This document shows positions 46,069 to 54,680 of a stretch of DNA of 64,000 nucleotides, in pieces (the first letter of the stretch is position 1; every line of letters begins with the position of its first letter). Under the pieces are notes generated by a model. That model was not told the DNA's origin, did no database searches, and was given only the letters and a program-made list of their open reading frames with translations. The position numbers and the translations under genes are program-made. This stretch comes from Prochlorococcus sp. AG-388-A04 (GTDB lineage: Bacteria; Cyanobacteriota; Cyanobacteriia; PCC-6307; Cyanobiaceae): positions 1 to 64,000 of the forward strand of contig QCGL01000008.1 in assembly GCA_003279935.1 (NCBI GenBank), written 5' to 3'.

Positions 46069-47934
46069 ATGTGTGGCATAGCAGGATACTTACTTAATGA
46101 GTTACCAGATAATCTTGATTTACTCCATGAAAAAATTATTCATAGAGGAAGAGATGACCAAGGTATTTATAAAACTGATTTAAATGATGGTTATTTGGGC
46201 TTCTACCACAGAAGGCTATCAATTTATGATTTGAGTAAAAAAGCTGCTCAGCCAAAAATTACAAGAGATAGAAGAAAAGTTTTTGTTTTTAACGGTTCAA
46301 TTTATAATTATAAAAAATTATGGAATTCAATAACAGGAGATCCCTTTTATAAGCCAAATGGGGATACAGAAGTATTATCTGAAGCTTTAAGTAAGTGGGA
46401 CTCCATAAAAACATGGAGAGAATGTAATGGGATGTTTTCAGTAGCAATTTTTGATAAAGATCAAGAATCTCTTAAAATTGTAAGAGATAGAGCTGGGCAG
46501 AAACCTTTGTTTTATGTTCTAAATCCAAAAATAAAAGGTAAAAGATATAAAGGAATTATTTTTGCGAGTGAAATCAAAGCAATCTTATCAATAATTGATA
46601 CCAAAATTGATAAAAATTTTATTTATGAATATTTAATTCTCGGCAGAGTAGAGAGTTCAACAAATACGCTTTATGAAGATATAAAAAGATTAAAGCCAGG
46701 GAATGAAATGTTTTATAAATTAGACCAAAAAGAACCAAAGTTTCATTCGTTTTGGAATATCTATGGAGAAGCTCAAAAAATAATTTCTAATGAAAGCATT
46801 TCAGAAATCAATCAGAAATGTAAAGCATATATTGGAAATTCAGTAAATATGCAAATTACAGGTGATAGAAAGTTAGGAATCATGCTTAGTAGTGGAGTTG
46901 ACTCTACAGTAATCGCTTCATTAATGAGAAAATATTCAAATAAGAATATTTTCTCATTTACTTATGATTTCAAAAACTCTGATTTAGGTGAATCGTCAAT
47001 ATCACAAAGAACTTCCGAAGTTTTAGAACTTAACTATATTGATTCTGAAAGGATAGATACCAATTACATCAAAGAAAATCTAGTAAAAGTAATTAGACAA
47101 CAGGATGAGCCAATAACATCAATAAGAACAATAGCGCAGCACTATATTCATGAAATTGCATCAAGTGTTGACTGTAGAATAATCATTGAAGGAAATGGCG
47201 GTGATGAGATATTCGGAGGATATGAATACTATGATTTCGGGAGATTATTAGATAATTTACAAGATCCAAATATAAATACAGAAAATATTCATTTGAAAAA
47301 CAATAATAAAGATCTTCTTGTAGGTATAAGATCAATCTTACTTCAAGGAATATGTTCCAAAGATGGAACTGAATCAAGAAATTTAGATAATCTACAAAAT
47401 TGGTTAAAAGAAAATTCTTTCAATTTAGAATGGAGAAAACTTAATGAGAAAGGAATTAATTTATCCGGATGGAGAATAAATGCACAATTAAATGATTTTC
47501 TTTCTATTCTATTGCCACGTTCATTAAGGTATGTGGATAGAGCCTCAATGGCTTCTGGTAATGAAGCAAGAGCTCCTTTATTAGATCATAATGTTATCGA
47601 ATATGGAATTGCATCTTCAATACTTAATTACTCTAAAGATGGGAAAAGAGCCTTATTAAGATCAATGGGCAATGTTAAAGCATTAAATATTGCAGGTTCT
47701 CATAAGAAAACTATTGTTGACCCTCAAAGAGATTGGCTATATGGAGAACTTTTTCCATGGGCTATTGAGTTAATATTAAATAGTAAAGAAAAAATTCAGG
47801 AATACTACAAAGTTGAAAATCTATTGAATAATTTGAATTTCGAAAAAGAAAAATGGGCTAACTCAAGACAAGGAAATAGTGGTGCTTTCATGCAAGCAAT
47901 AAACCTAGCAGTATTATTGAACTTAGAAAAATAA
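46069..47934 (+). CDS. AsnB-type glutamine-dependent amidotransferase
   Basis: A 621-aa asparagine-synthetase-like enzyme with the N-terminal nucleophile glutaminase (MCGIAGYLL, Cys2; HRGRDDQGIY; YNYKKLW) and the PP-loop synthetase domain (GIMLSSGVDSTVIASL). Within polysaccharide islands such enzymes (for example WbpS-type) amidate sugar carboxyl groups such as uronic acids or nonulosonates. A free-standing asparagine synthetase is the alternative. It is longer than the E. coli enzyme (554 aa). It converges on the 191-aa gene with 3 nt between them. Confidence 0.88.
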   Translation: MCGIAGYLLNELPDNLDLLHEKIIHRGRDDQGIYKTDLNDGYLGFYHRRLSIYDLSKKAAQPKITRDRRKVFVFNGSIYNYKKLWNSITGDPFYKPNGDTEVLSEALSKWDSIKTWRECNGMFSVAIFDKDQESLKIVRDRAGQKPLFYVLNPKIKGKRYKGIIFASEIKAILSIIDTKIDKNFIYEYLILGRVESSTNTLYEDIKRLKPGNEMFYKLDQKEPKFHSFWNIYGEAQKIISNESISEINQKCKAYIGNSVNMQITGDRKLGIMLSSGVDSTVIASLMRKYSNKNIFSFTYDFKNSDLGESSISQRTSEVLELNYIDSERIDTNYIKENLVKVIRQQDEPITSIRTIAQHYIHEIASSVDCRIIIEGNGGDEIFGGYEYYDFGRLLDNLQDPNINTENIHLKNNNKDLLVGIRSILLQGICSKDGTESRNLDNLQNWLKENSFNLEWRKLNEKGINLSGWRINAQLNDFLSILLPRSLRYVDRASMASGNEARAPLLDHNVIEYGIASSILNYSKDGKRALLRSMGNVKALNIAGSHKKTIVDPQRDWLYGELFPWAIELILNSKEKIQEYYKVENLLNNLNFEKEKWANSRQGNSGAFMQAINLAVLLNLEK

Positions 47935-47937
47935 TTT

Positions 47938-48513
47938 TTAACTTAAAAAAATTGTATTTCTGGACTGTAAGAAAGAGGGCAAATTTAAACTTGAAGGCAA
48001 AAAATCTTTACGGAATTTCTTTTCTTTTGGGTAAACAATTAAAGTTTGACACCCAATATCATAATTAGTTCTAATGGAATAATCATCAAAAAGCTTTTCA
48101 TCATGTATAAAAATCTTATTAACCTTCATTGAAGTACAAATATTTTGCATAGTTTGAAAATAGATACTTTTATGCTCATGCAGAAATTCAAAATCACAAA
48201 TATCAACAATTGGTTTTAAAAGTTTTGATAGAATAGTATCTAAAATATATTCCTCAATTTGATAATCTTTTAAATTTTTTTTTATATTACATTTCAATTC
48301 AGAAAGCTTTATGGCATAAATTTCAATAAGTTTAAATCTTGCTTCTACCGAACTATTCTTAAGAAGAGACTCAAGAATAGTTCCTAAAGATACAAGATCA
48401 TTATTTAAAACAGCAAATGGATGATTATGTTTAAAAACTATATCTTCATCTGATATTAACTTTGGATTTTTTTCAAAATTTAACTCACAAAAATTAAAAA
48501 CTCTTATCCACAT
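47938..48513 (-). CDS. Unknown 191-aa protein in the NeuB-NeuA operon
   Basis: No domain is recognised. The protein is helical in the middle (SVEARFKLIEIYAIKLSEL), with HEHKSIYFQTMQNICTSMKV and a C-terminal DIGCQTLIVYPKEKKFRKDF. It has no signal peptide. It starts 2 nt after the CMP-sugar synthetase stop, making it the third gene of neuB-neuA-unknown on the minus strand, so it likely acts on the same nonulosonate or belongs to its transferase machinery. Confidence covers the gene, not its function. Confidence 0.6.
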   Translation of the reverse strand: MWIRVFNFCELNFEKNPKLISDEDIVFKHNHPFAVLNNDLVSLGTILESLLKNSSVEARFKLIEIYAIKLSELKCNIKKNLKDYQIEEYILDTILSKLLKPIVDICDFEFLHEHKSIYFQTMQNICTSMKVNKIFIHDEKLFDDYSIRTNYDIGCQTLIVYPKEKKFRKDFLPSSLNLPSFLQSRNTIFLS

Positions 48514-48515
48514 AA

Positions 48516-49115
48516 TTAAATATCTGATTTTAAGTGAACATCTCTCAAATTAATTTTGAAAGTAGTCAAATAAGTACTTAATGAATTTTGAAATACAGTA
48601 GCAATATTCATTATTCTTACTGCACCATTCTGATCACCATTTTCATCAATTGATACTGTTTCGCGATAAACAGTATCATTTATTAATGCATGATGAGAAT
48701 AAATTTCATTTAGGATTTTTGTTGTTATGTCAGGAGAATTAGCTTGCAATGAAATTACGTAATTAGGAAGATAGCCTTCTTTTTCATAAAGATTTAAACA
48801 CGCATCTGATATAACCTCTTGCTTTGGGGCACTATCAGAGCCTAAGTAAGGTTTCCGAATCAAATACTCAATTTTATATTTTTCACAAATAGATGCATAT
48901 CTCAAAGAATCAACAGAGATTACGACTCTAGGATTTACTACCATATTTAGTGCAGCCTTGGCTGCCTTTATCATCATTGGTAATCCATATATTGGATATA
49001 TATTTTTATCTTTAAACCTTTTAGATCCTGATCTTGCTGGAATTACTACCAGAATATTTAATTTATCACTTTTAGATAAATATCTTACAATTTCAGGATC
49101 CCTTTTTGTATTCAT
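48516..49115 (-). CDS. neuA: Acylneuraminate cytidylyltransferase-like protein
   Basis: A 199-aa CMP-sugar synthetase with ILVVIPARSGSKRFKDKNIYPI at the N-terminus, the signature of the family, plus YVISLQANSPDITTKI and VVISVDSLRYASICEK. It is about 30 residues shorter than usual at the C-terminus, where the DxDxxxD-type last metal motif is not visible, so activity should be treated with caution. It lies 4 nt after the second NeuB gene on the minus strand. Confidence 0.78.
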   Translation of the reverse strand: MNTKRDPEIVRYLSKSDKLNILVVIPARSGSKRFKDKNIYPIYGLPMMIKAAKAALNMVVNPRVVISVDSLRYASICEKYKIEYLIRKPYLGSDSAPKQEVISDACLNLYEKEGYLPNYVISLQANSPDITTKILNEIYSHHALINDTVYRETVSIDENGDQNGAVRIMNIATVFQNSLSTYLTTFKINLRDVHLKSDI

Positions 49116-49119
49116 AAAT

Positions 49120-50082
49120 CTATTCTACTTTCTCCCAATTAAAAAAAGTACTCCCATCATTCCTAAAATTCCAATATCTTCCTTGGTAGTAATCTCTATT
49201 TAATAATTCAGTATCGCTAAGCTCTCTTAGAGGATCTCCTAAGAGATCATTAACTTCTATATTTTTAGACTCTAGGTATGCAAGTTGTTCTGAATTACTT
49301 GTTTTAAATAAATAAGATAATTCCTTGAATTGATCTGGGTTAGTAGATACTGGCCCATCCTTAGTTTTATCTTTTGGGAGAATAGTAAAATGTTTTTCAA
49401 TAACATTGGCACCCAATAAACTCGATGCCGCAGGAATAATGTTAAAACAATCTTCTGGATTTGAATGGTCGCTTACTCCAACACAACTTGTAAGTTTTGA
49501 TAAGTATCCGATTCTGGACAAATGTGACTCTTTTAAAGGAGTAGGATATATTGAAACACAATGAAGTAAAGCTGGATCAGGATGCTTATTTAGGATTTTA
49601 GATGCCTTCTCTATTTCTCTTCTATAAGAGCATCCTGTAGAAATAATTAGCGTATCAATTTTTGATGTGGCTAACTTTTCAATAAAAGGAGTACTTATAC
49701 AATCAAAACTTGAAAGTTTTATATTTTTGTAACCCATTGCCAATACTTCTTCAATATTATCAATTGTAAATAAAGTAATCATTGGCTTAACTTTGTATTT
49801 CCTACATAAATCTAGAAATATTGAGTAAGCCTTATTATCGAGATCTAGTTTAGATAATCTTTCATATTCGTCATTAAAAGGTCTTTTAATGACTTTAATT
49901 CTTCCACCTTCAACCAATCCAGAATCGAATCTACCTCTCTTAGAAAGACTTTTTGAGAATACATACTGCATTTTAACAAAATCAGCCCCTGCATCTGATG
50001 CTGCCGATACAAGTTCATCCAGCAAACTTTGTTCACCATTATGATTTTGGCAAAGTTCTGCAATAACTGACTTTTTCTCCAT
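49120..50082 (-). CDS. neuB: NeuB-type nonulosonate synthase (second copy)
   Basis: A 320-aa NeuB-fold protein starting MEKKSVIAELCQNHNGEQSL, the diagnostic N-terminal motif, with KMQYVFSKSLSKRG, GVSDHSNPED, NVIEKHFTILPKDKTKDGPV and NPDQFKEL. Unlike the fusion it is a stand-alone domain and the SAF domain appears absent or reduced, as it ends at about residue 320. A GGAGG ribosome site lies about nine bases before its ATG. It heads the operon neuB-neuA-unknown. Confidence 0.9.
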   Translation of the reverse strand: MEKKSVIAELCQNHNGEQSLLDELVSAASDAGADFVKMQYVFSKSLSKRGRFDSGLVEGGRIKVIKRPFNDEYERLSKLDLDNKAYSIFLDLCRKYKVKPMITLFTIDNIEEVLAMGYKNIKLSSFDCISTPFIEKLATSKIDTLIISTGCSYRREIEKASKILNKHPDPALLHCVSIYPTPLKESHLSRIGYLSKLTSCVGVSDHSNPEDCFNIIPAASSLLGANVIEKHFTILPKDKTKDGPVSTNPDQFKELSYLFKTSNSEQLAYLESKNIEVNDLLGDPLRELSDTELLNRDYYQGRYWNFRNDGSTFFNWEKVE

Positions 50083-50262
50083 TCTAAATTAACCTCCAAT
50101 GATGAATATCTAAAAAATTAATATACAACTTTTATGAATTCTTCAGGAACTAAATTATAAGAATTTATCATATTAAAATATCATTCTCAATATGTTAAAC
50201 ATAATAATGTACTATTTACATAAACAAAATTTAATTGTGTATTGATTTTTAAAATAAAAAAT

Positions 50263-51399
50263 TTATAAAAATTTTTGAGCTTTTAAAAAATTACATAAAT
50301 CTAATTCGCCTTGAATTGAAACATTGGTATTAGTTAAAGATTGATATATGCTTTGATAATCATTATTTATAAATTCATCAATTTCATAGATTAATTCTTT
50401 TATCATTTGGTTAGGATCAAGTGATTTACAAAAATTATTTGACTTTGCGAATTCTATATTCCAAGCTATTTCAGGATTATCAGTCTCTTTAATTAATAAT
50501 GCTGGGATTTTGTAAGCAATTACCTCTGACAATGTATTACATCCCCCTCTTGCTACTACTAGATCAGAATTTAACATAGTTTTATGCATTTCTTTTAAAC
50601 CTGATACAGGAATCATATTTGTACTTTCTACTACAGTAGTTTTAGCTCTTTCGGACAAACTATCAATTCCGACAAAGAAGCGAAACCTTTCTGATTTGAT
50701 TAATTCTGGTAAGGCTTTCTCTATAAGATTACTAAGCGTATTAGTTCCATTATCCATTAGTAAACATTTATATTGACTTCTACCATCATTATTTTCTAAC
50801 AAAGAATTATTTGATTTATTTTGAAGTATTAATCCAATACGATGAATGTTCTTATCTGGGAAAAAGCCAATATTTTTAGATGGAGTCAAATATCCAAAAA
50901 CATAATGATCAAATTTTGAGTATAAATCCAAGAAAATTTTAGATTCTTCAGGTTGATTCTCTATCATATTTATCCAGAACCAGTCCCAAGTAAAATGGGA
51001 TAAATTTATGATTATTGCATTACTAATATTTTTTGCAAGAGAAAGTTGGGGTATAGAATCTCCAATTAAAATATCATGAGAAAATGCATTTAATAATTTT
51101 GCTTTCTTTAGCCAATCAAGAATACCGAAATTAGCGATATTAATAAAATGTTCATTTGTAAGATTAACGTCAAGGCCTCCAGAATCAGTTTTAAATGTTC
51201 TAATTAAATTATTTAGATAATGATATTTAATTGAATTTCCTAGTCGGCTTTTTATTAGAGAAAGTCGTACGCCAGAATAAATATGAATTTCTACATTATG
51301 GAATGTCTCAAGAATATTTCTTATAATAGTTATCTGTCTTACTGCATGTCCGTAACCTTCATCAGCAATAAATACCCCAATAGAAATAATACTTTTCAT
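50263..51399 (-). CDS. GT-B glycosyltransferase (GT28/MurG-like)
   Basis: A 378-aa GT-B fold. The N-terminal half has the GYGHAVRQI motif that resembles the acceptor loop of MurG/PseG-type enzymes, and a hydrophobic NISNAIIINLSHFTWDWFW. The C-terminal half has VVARGGCNTLSEVIAYKIPAL, the GGxxT/SEV donor-binding signature, followed by PEIAWNIEFAKSNN. It would transfer a sugar from a nucleotide donor, or hydrolyse a UDP-sugar as PseG does. Lying upstream of neuB2, it may act in the same pathway. Confidence 0.75.
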   Translation of the reverse strand: MKSIISIGVFIADEGYGHAVRQITIIRNILETFHNVEIHIYSGVRLSLIKSRLGNSIKYHYLNNLIRTFKTDSGGLDVNLTNEHFINIANFGILDWLKKAKLLNAFSHDILIGDSIPQLSLAKNISNAIIINLSHFTWDWFWINMIENQPEESKIFLDLYSKFDHYVFGYLTPSKNIGFFPDKNIHRIGLILQNKSNNSLLENNDGRSQYKCLLMDNGTNTLSNLIEKALPELIKSERFRFFVGIDSLSERAKTTVVESTNMIPVSGLKEMHKTMLNSDLVVARGGCNTLSEVIAYKIPALLIKETDNPEIAWNIEFAKSNNFCKSLDPNQMIKELIYEIDEFINNDYQSIYQSLTNTNVSIQGELDLCNFLKAQKFL

Positions 51400-51521
51400 A
51401 CTTACTAAATTTCAAAGAATTATTTAAAACATCTTGTTTATTTTATAAATCTACAAGAAAATAGAAACTAATACATCATTTAATTAATTTGTATTAATAT
51501 TAAATTACTTCCTTAATCCAT

Positions 51522-52346
51522 TTGTTAATTCATCCTTTAAGAAAAATCCTTAATTTACCTTTTAGAATTATACGAAAGTTAATCAAACTTTCTAGAAATG
51601 AAATTATTGAAATTATTTCGCCAAGATCAAATAGACTTAAAGATTTAGAAAAATCTTACAGACTTTTAAACATAAATGAAAAAAGAGATTCAATAATTGC
51701 AAGACTTAATTCTTGTCTTTTATCTTTAGATCTTCCTGAATATTCTGAAGATAATGGTATGTATTCAGAACACTTAATAATTTTTGCAGCTTTATCTAAT
51801 TCTTCATTTAAACCAAAAAGAATTTTAGAATTAGGTACCTATTTAGGAATTACAACAGTAGTACTATCAAAGTTATTTCCAGATTCTGAAATATCAACAA
51901 TTGATTTAAAAGATGATGATCCACTTTTCAAAAACACCTACAAGAGAAAAGGATCCTTAGAAGAATTTATAAGAAAAAGGGATAAATTGATTAAAAATAA
52001 CAAAAAGATTAATTTCATACAAAATAATTCGCTTTTCTTAACATTCCCATCTGACTTGGATGGCCAAGATTTGATTTGGGTTGATGGAGCTCATGGGTAT
52101 CCAGTTGTAACGAGTGATATAACAAATTGTTTAAGATTAATAAACAAAAAAGGTATTCTAATGTGTGATGATATTTGGAAATCTATAAACAAAAGTGATC
52201 ATATGTACTCATCAATTGCTGGTTATGAAACTCTAAATTCTTTTTCTGAAGCAGGCCTAATAAAAACAATTCTTTTTAGAAAAAGAATTAGTAAGAAATA
52301 TAATGGGAACTATAAGTTTGTAAGTTTATCTAGGCTAATAAATTAA
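51522..52346 (+). CDS. Class I SAM-dependent methyltransferase
   Basis: A 274-aa methyltransferase with RILELGTYLGITTVVLSKLF (about residues 106-125), STIDLKDDD and QDLIWVDGAHGYPVVTSDI, matching O-methyltransferases that act on sugars or small molecules (Methyltransf_24 type). The start is TTG at 51522; no ATG gives the N-terminal basic segment. It is divergent from the GT-B gene and leads a plus-strand run with a glycosyltransferase and a sulfotransferase. Confidence 0.8.
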   Translation: MLIHPLRKILNLPFRIIRKLIKLSRNEIIEIISPRSNRLKDLEKSYRLLNINEKRDSIIARLNSCLLSLDLPEYSEDNGMYSEHLIIFAALSNSSFKPKRILELGTYLGITTVVLSKLFPDSEISTIDLKDDDPLFKNTYKRKGSLEEFIRKRDKLIKNNKKINFIQNNSLFLTFPSDLDGQDLIWVDGAHGYPVVTSDITNCLRLINKKGILMCDDIWKSINKSDHMYSSIAGYETLNSFSEAGLIKTILFRKRISKKYNGNYKFVSLSRLIN

Positions 52347-52438
52347 AATATATAAAAAAAATATTCATATTAATTTAAAATCACTCTCAACGTCTATTAT
52401 GGTTAATCAAAGTGTTATTGAAAATTATATTTAATTAG

Positions 52439-53254
52439 ATGAAAGAATTTTCTGTTGGAGTAGTGATGTCCTTTTGGGATGGAGATGATCCATTACAACT
52501 TAAAGAGTCAATTTACTCCATACTTAATCAAACGAAGGTACCTGATGATTTTGTTTTAGTTCAAGATGGTCCTGTAAAAAAAGAATTAAAAACAACTGTA
52601 GAAGACTTTATCAAAAATAAATTAATTAAATATATAGTATTACCTGATAATAAAGGTAGAGGTATAGCAAGGCATACAGGAGTATTAAATTGTAATTCCG
52701 AAATTATTGCTTTGATGGATGCAGATGACATTTCTATGAATTTCCGTATAGAAAAGCAAGTAAATTTTTTACAAGAACATGTTTCTATAGATATTGTTGG
52801 AGGATATATTCAAGAAATAGATGGCGTAAATAAAAATATATTTAGAACTGTTCCTTTATCCCATAAGGAGATATTAAAAAAAGGTAGATTTTCGCAGCCC
52901 TTCAATCACGTCACTATTATGTTTAAAAAAGAAATTTATATCAAATCTGGAGGTTACAGTTTTTTGAAAATAATGGAAGATTATGAATACTTTCACAGAC
53001 TATATTTGGCAGGGGCAAAATTTGCAAATATTCCAGAAGTTTTAGTTAAGGTAAGAACTAATGGTCAACTTTGTCGCAGGCAGGGATACAAGTATTTTAG
53101 AGAGGAATTTTTATTACAACTAATAATGTATAAATCAAGGTATATTAATTTTGCAACAATGATGCGTAATATTTGCATGAGATTTTTGTTTCGATCTTTA
53201 CCTGGACGAATTCAGAGTTTTATAACCAAAAAATTACTCAGAGAAAGTAATTAA
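52439..53254 (+). CDS. Family 2 glycosyltransferase
   Basis: A 271-aa GT-A enzyme. The N-terminal strand SVGVVMSFWDGDD, the acceptor-site PLQLKESIYSILNQT, the donor-site DMD-like LMDADDISMNFRIEKQ (DxD) and VLVKVRTNGQLCRRQGYKY near the end are typical of capsule glycosyltransferases related to AmsE. It has no membrane helix. The sugar and linkage are unknown. Confidence 0.88.
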   Translation: MKEFSVGVVMSFWDGDDPLQLKESIYSILNQTKVPDDFVLVQDGPVKKELKTTVEDFIKNKLIKYIVLPDNKGRGIARHTGVLNCNSEIIALMDADDISMNFRIEKQVNFLQEHVSIDIVGGYIQEIDGVNKNIFRTVPLSHKEILKKGRFSQPFNHVTIMFKKEIYIKSGGYSFLKIMEDYEYFHRLYLAGAKFANIPEVLVKVRTNGQLCRRQGYKYFREEFLLQLIMYKSRYINFATMMRNICMRFLFRSLPGRIQSFITKKLLRESN

Positions 53255-53356
53255 AACTTTATATCCCGCTATTAGTCCAAATTTATAATTTATGAAAGCT
53301 TTTTTTCTCTTTTGTATTAAATATCTTAAACTATTTAAGGAATTATTTTTTGCTTA

Positions 53357-54646
53357 GTGGAATTAAACAAACTTGAAAAATCTCAATTAACTTTTTGTTT
53401 AAGCAAAGCAAACAATTTCATCATAATAACTACAGGTAGAGCAGGGACAGACTTTCTGCAATCATGTTATGATCAACATCCAGAAGTTGCCAGTACTTGC
53501 GAAAAAAGCGTTTCCCTAATTCAATTTATAAAGGAAAAAAAAGTATTATTGCCGGAATCTAGTGAGGTATTTTCAGCATTAGCTATAAAAGAATTATTAT
53601 TCTCATTTTCGCCATATATAAACCTTATTGAAGATTGGAGAATTAGCAAAAAAGATTTATACCTTAATGCCGATGTAAGAAGATTTATTGACGCATTAAG
53701 TTATCTTTTAAAAGACAAAAAAAACTTAAAAGATGAAATATCTATTATTAGATCAATCATTTTAAGTTTTAATTTTTCAATTAAAAAAGATATTACAAAA
53801 ATCAGCTCTATATTAATACACCTTCATAGCATAGAACTTTTAAAAGAAATTGATGCTCAAATAAGTGCAAATGATTTAGTTCTAATTTGTAGTAGAAACC
53901 CATATGATCTATTAGCATCAGGTGTCTTTCATTGGAGAAAATATTGGAAGAAAGTAAATCTATATGAGAAAATAAATGATATTAGTTTGTACAGAAAAGT
54001 TCTTAAAAGGACTTTGAGTGATTATGAAGATTTAAAAAAGTTTTTAATTATATCCAAACCAAAAATCTATTTAACAATTTTAGAAAAACTTTCGAAAAGA
54101 GATTATCTCAACTTAATAAATAAAAATCTTCAAATTAAAAAGTTTAGTACTTATCCAAACTCTACTGTATTGGGAATGAAACGAAGAGGAGATTTATTAT
54201 CAAACGATAAAAGAAATAGAGCTCTTGGAAAATACGATCCAAAATTGGTTAATAGAGGATCTCCTTTCCAACGGATTGGGATTCTAGATACATTAATAAT
54301 CACTCTAATTAGTAATGAGAGGATTAAAAAATATAATCTAAAGAGGGATTCAAAACTTTTAAAAGAGATTATTAATCTAAGTATAATTTTTAGATTTTCA
54401 TTACTAATAATTCTGATCCCATTTCCCACAAAAATAGAAATAATATATTTCCGCGATTTTTTTAGAAATATCCTTAAAATATTATTTCTTAAAATAAGTT
54501 TAAAAAAGAAATTAACAAAAATTATTTTTGGAGTATTCTATGTTTTCTTATATCCCGTAGAATACATAAGAATCAGATATTTAAAGTTATCTATTTTTAT
54601 TAGCAGCTTTAATTCATCAAGTTTTATAGATGAATTAAAATATTAA
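53357..54646 (+). CDS. Sulfotransferase-like protein
   Basis: A 429-aa protein with a 5'-PAPS loop, TTGRAGTDFLQSCYDQHPEV (about residues 25-44), and a 3'-phosphate motif, LVLICSRNPYDLLASGVFHWR. This pattern is that of PAPS-dependent sulfotransferases. Its C-terminal quarter is hydrophobic (FRFSLLIILIPFPT) and may associate with the membrane. The GTG at 53357 is the chosen start. It would sulfate an island glycan. A kinase-like alternative is unlikely because of the RNP motif spacing. Confidence 0.7.
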   Translation: MELNKLEKSQLTFCLSKANNFIIITTGRAGTDFLQSCYDQHPEVASTCEKSVSLIQFIKEKKVLLPESSEVFSALAIKELLFSFSPYINLIEDWRISKKDLYLNADVRRFIDALSYLLKDKKNLKDEISIIRSIILSFNFSIKKDITKISSILIHLHSIELLKEIDAQISANDLVLICSRNPYDLLASGVFHWRKYWKKVNLYEKINDISLYRKVLKRTLSDYEDLKKFLIISKPKIYLTILEKLSKRDYLNLINKNLQIKKFSTYPNSTVLGMKRRGDLLSNDKRNRALGKYDPKLVNRGSPFQRIGILDTLIITLISNERIKKYNLKRDSKLLKEIINLSIIFRFSLLIILIPFPTKIEIIYFRDFFRNILKILFLKISLKKKLTKIIFGVFYVFLYPVEYIRIRYLKLSIFISSFNSSSFIDELKY

Positions 54647-54680
54647 TATATTATTTAACTGACATAATTCAAAAGAAATC

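Noticed and set aside
49845-50099. Alternative minus-strand frame overlapping the second NeuB start
   Set aside because: It uses the GGAGG site region by chance; the NeuB frame has clear motifs and the shadow has none.
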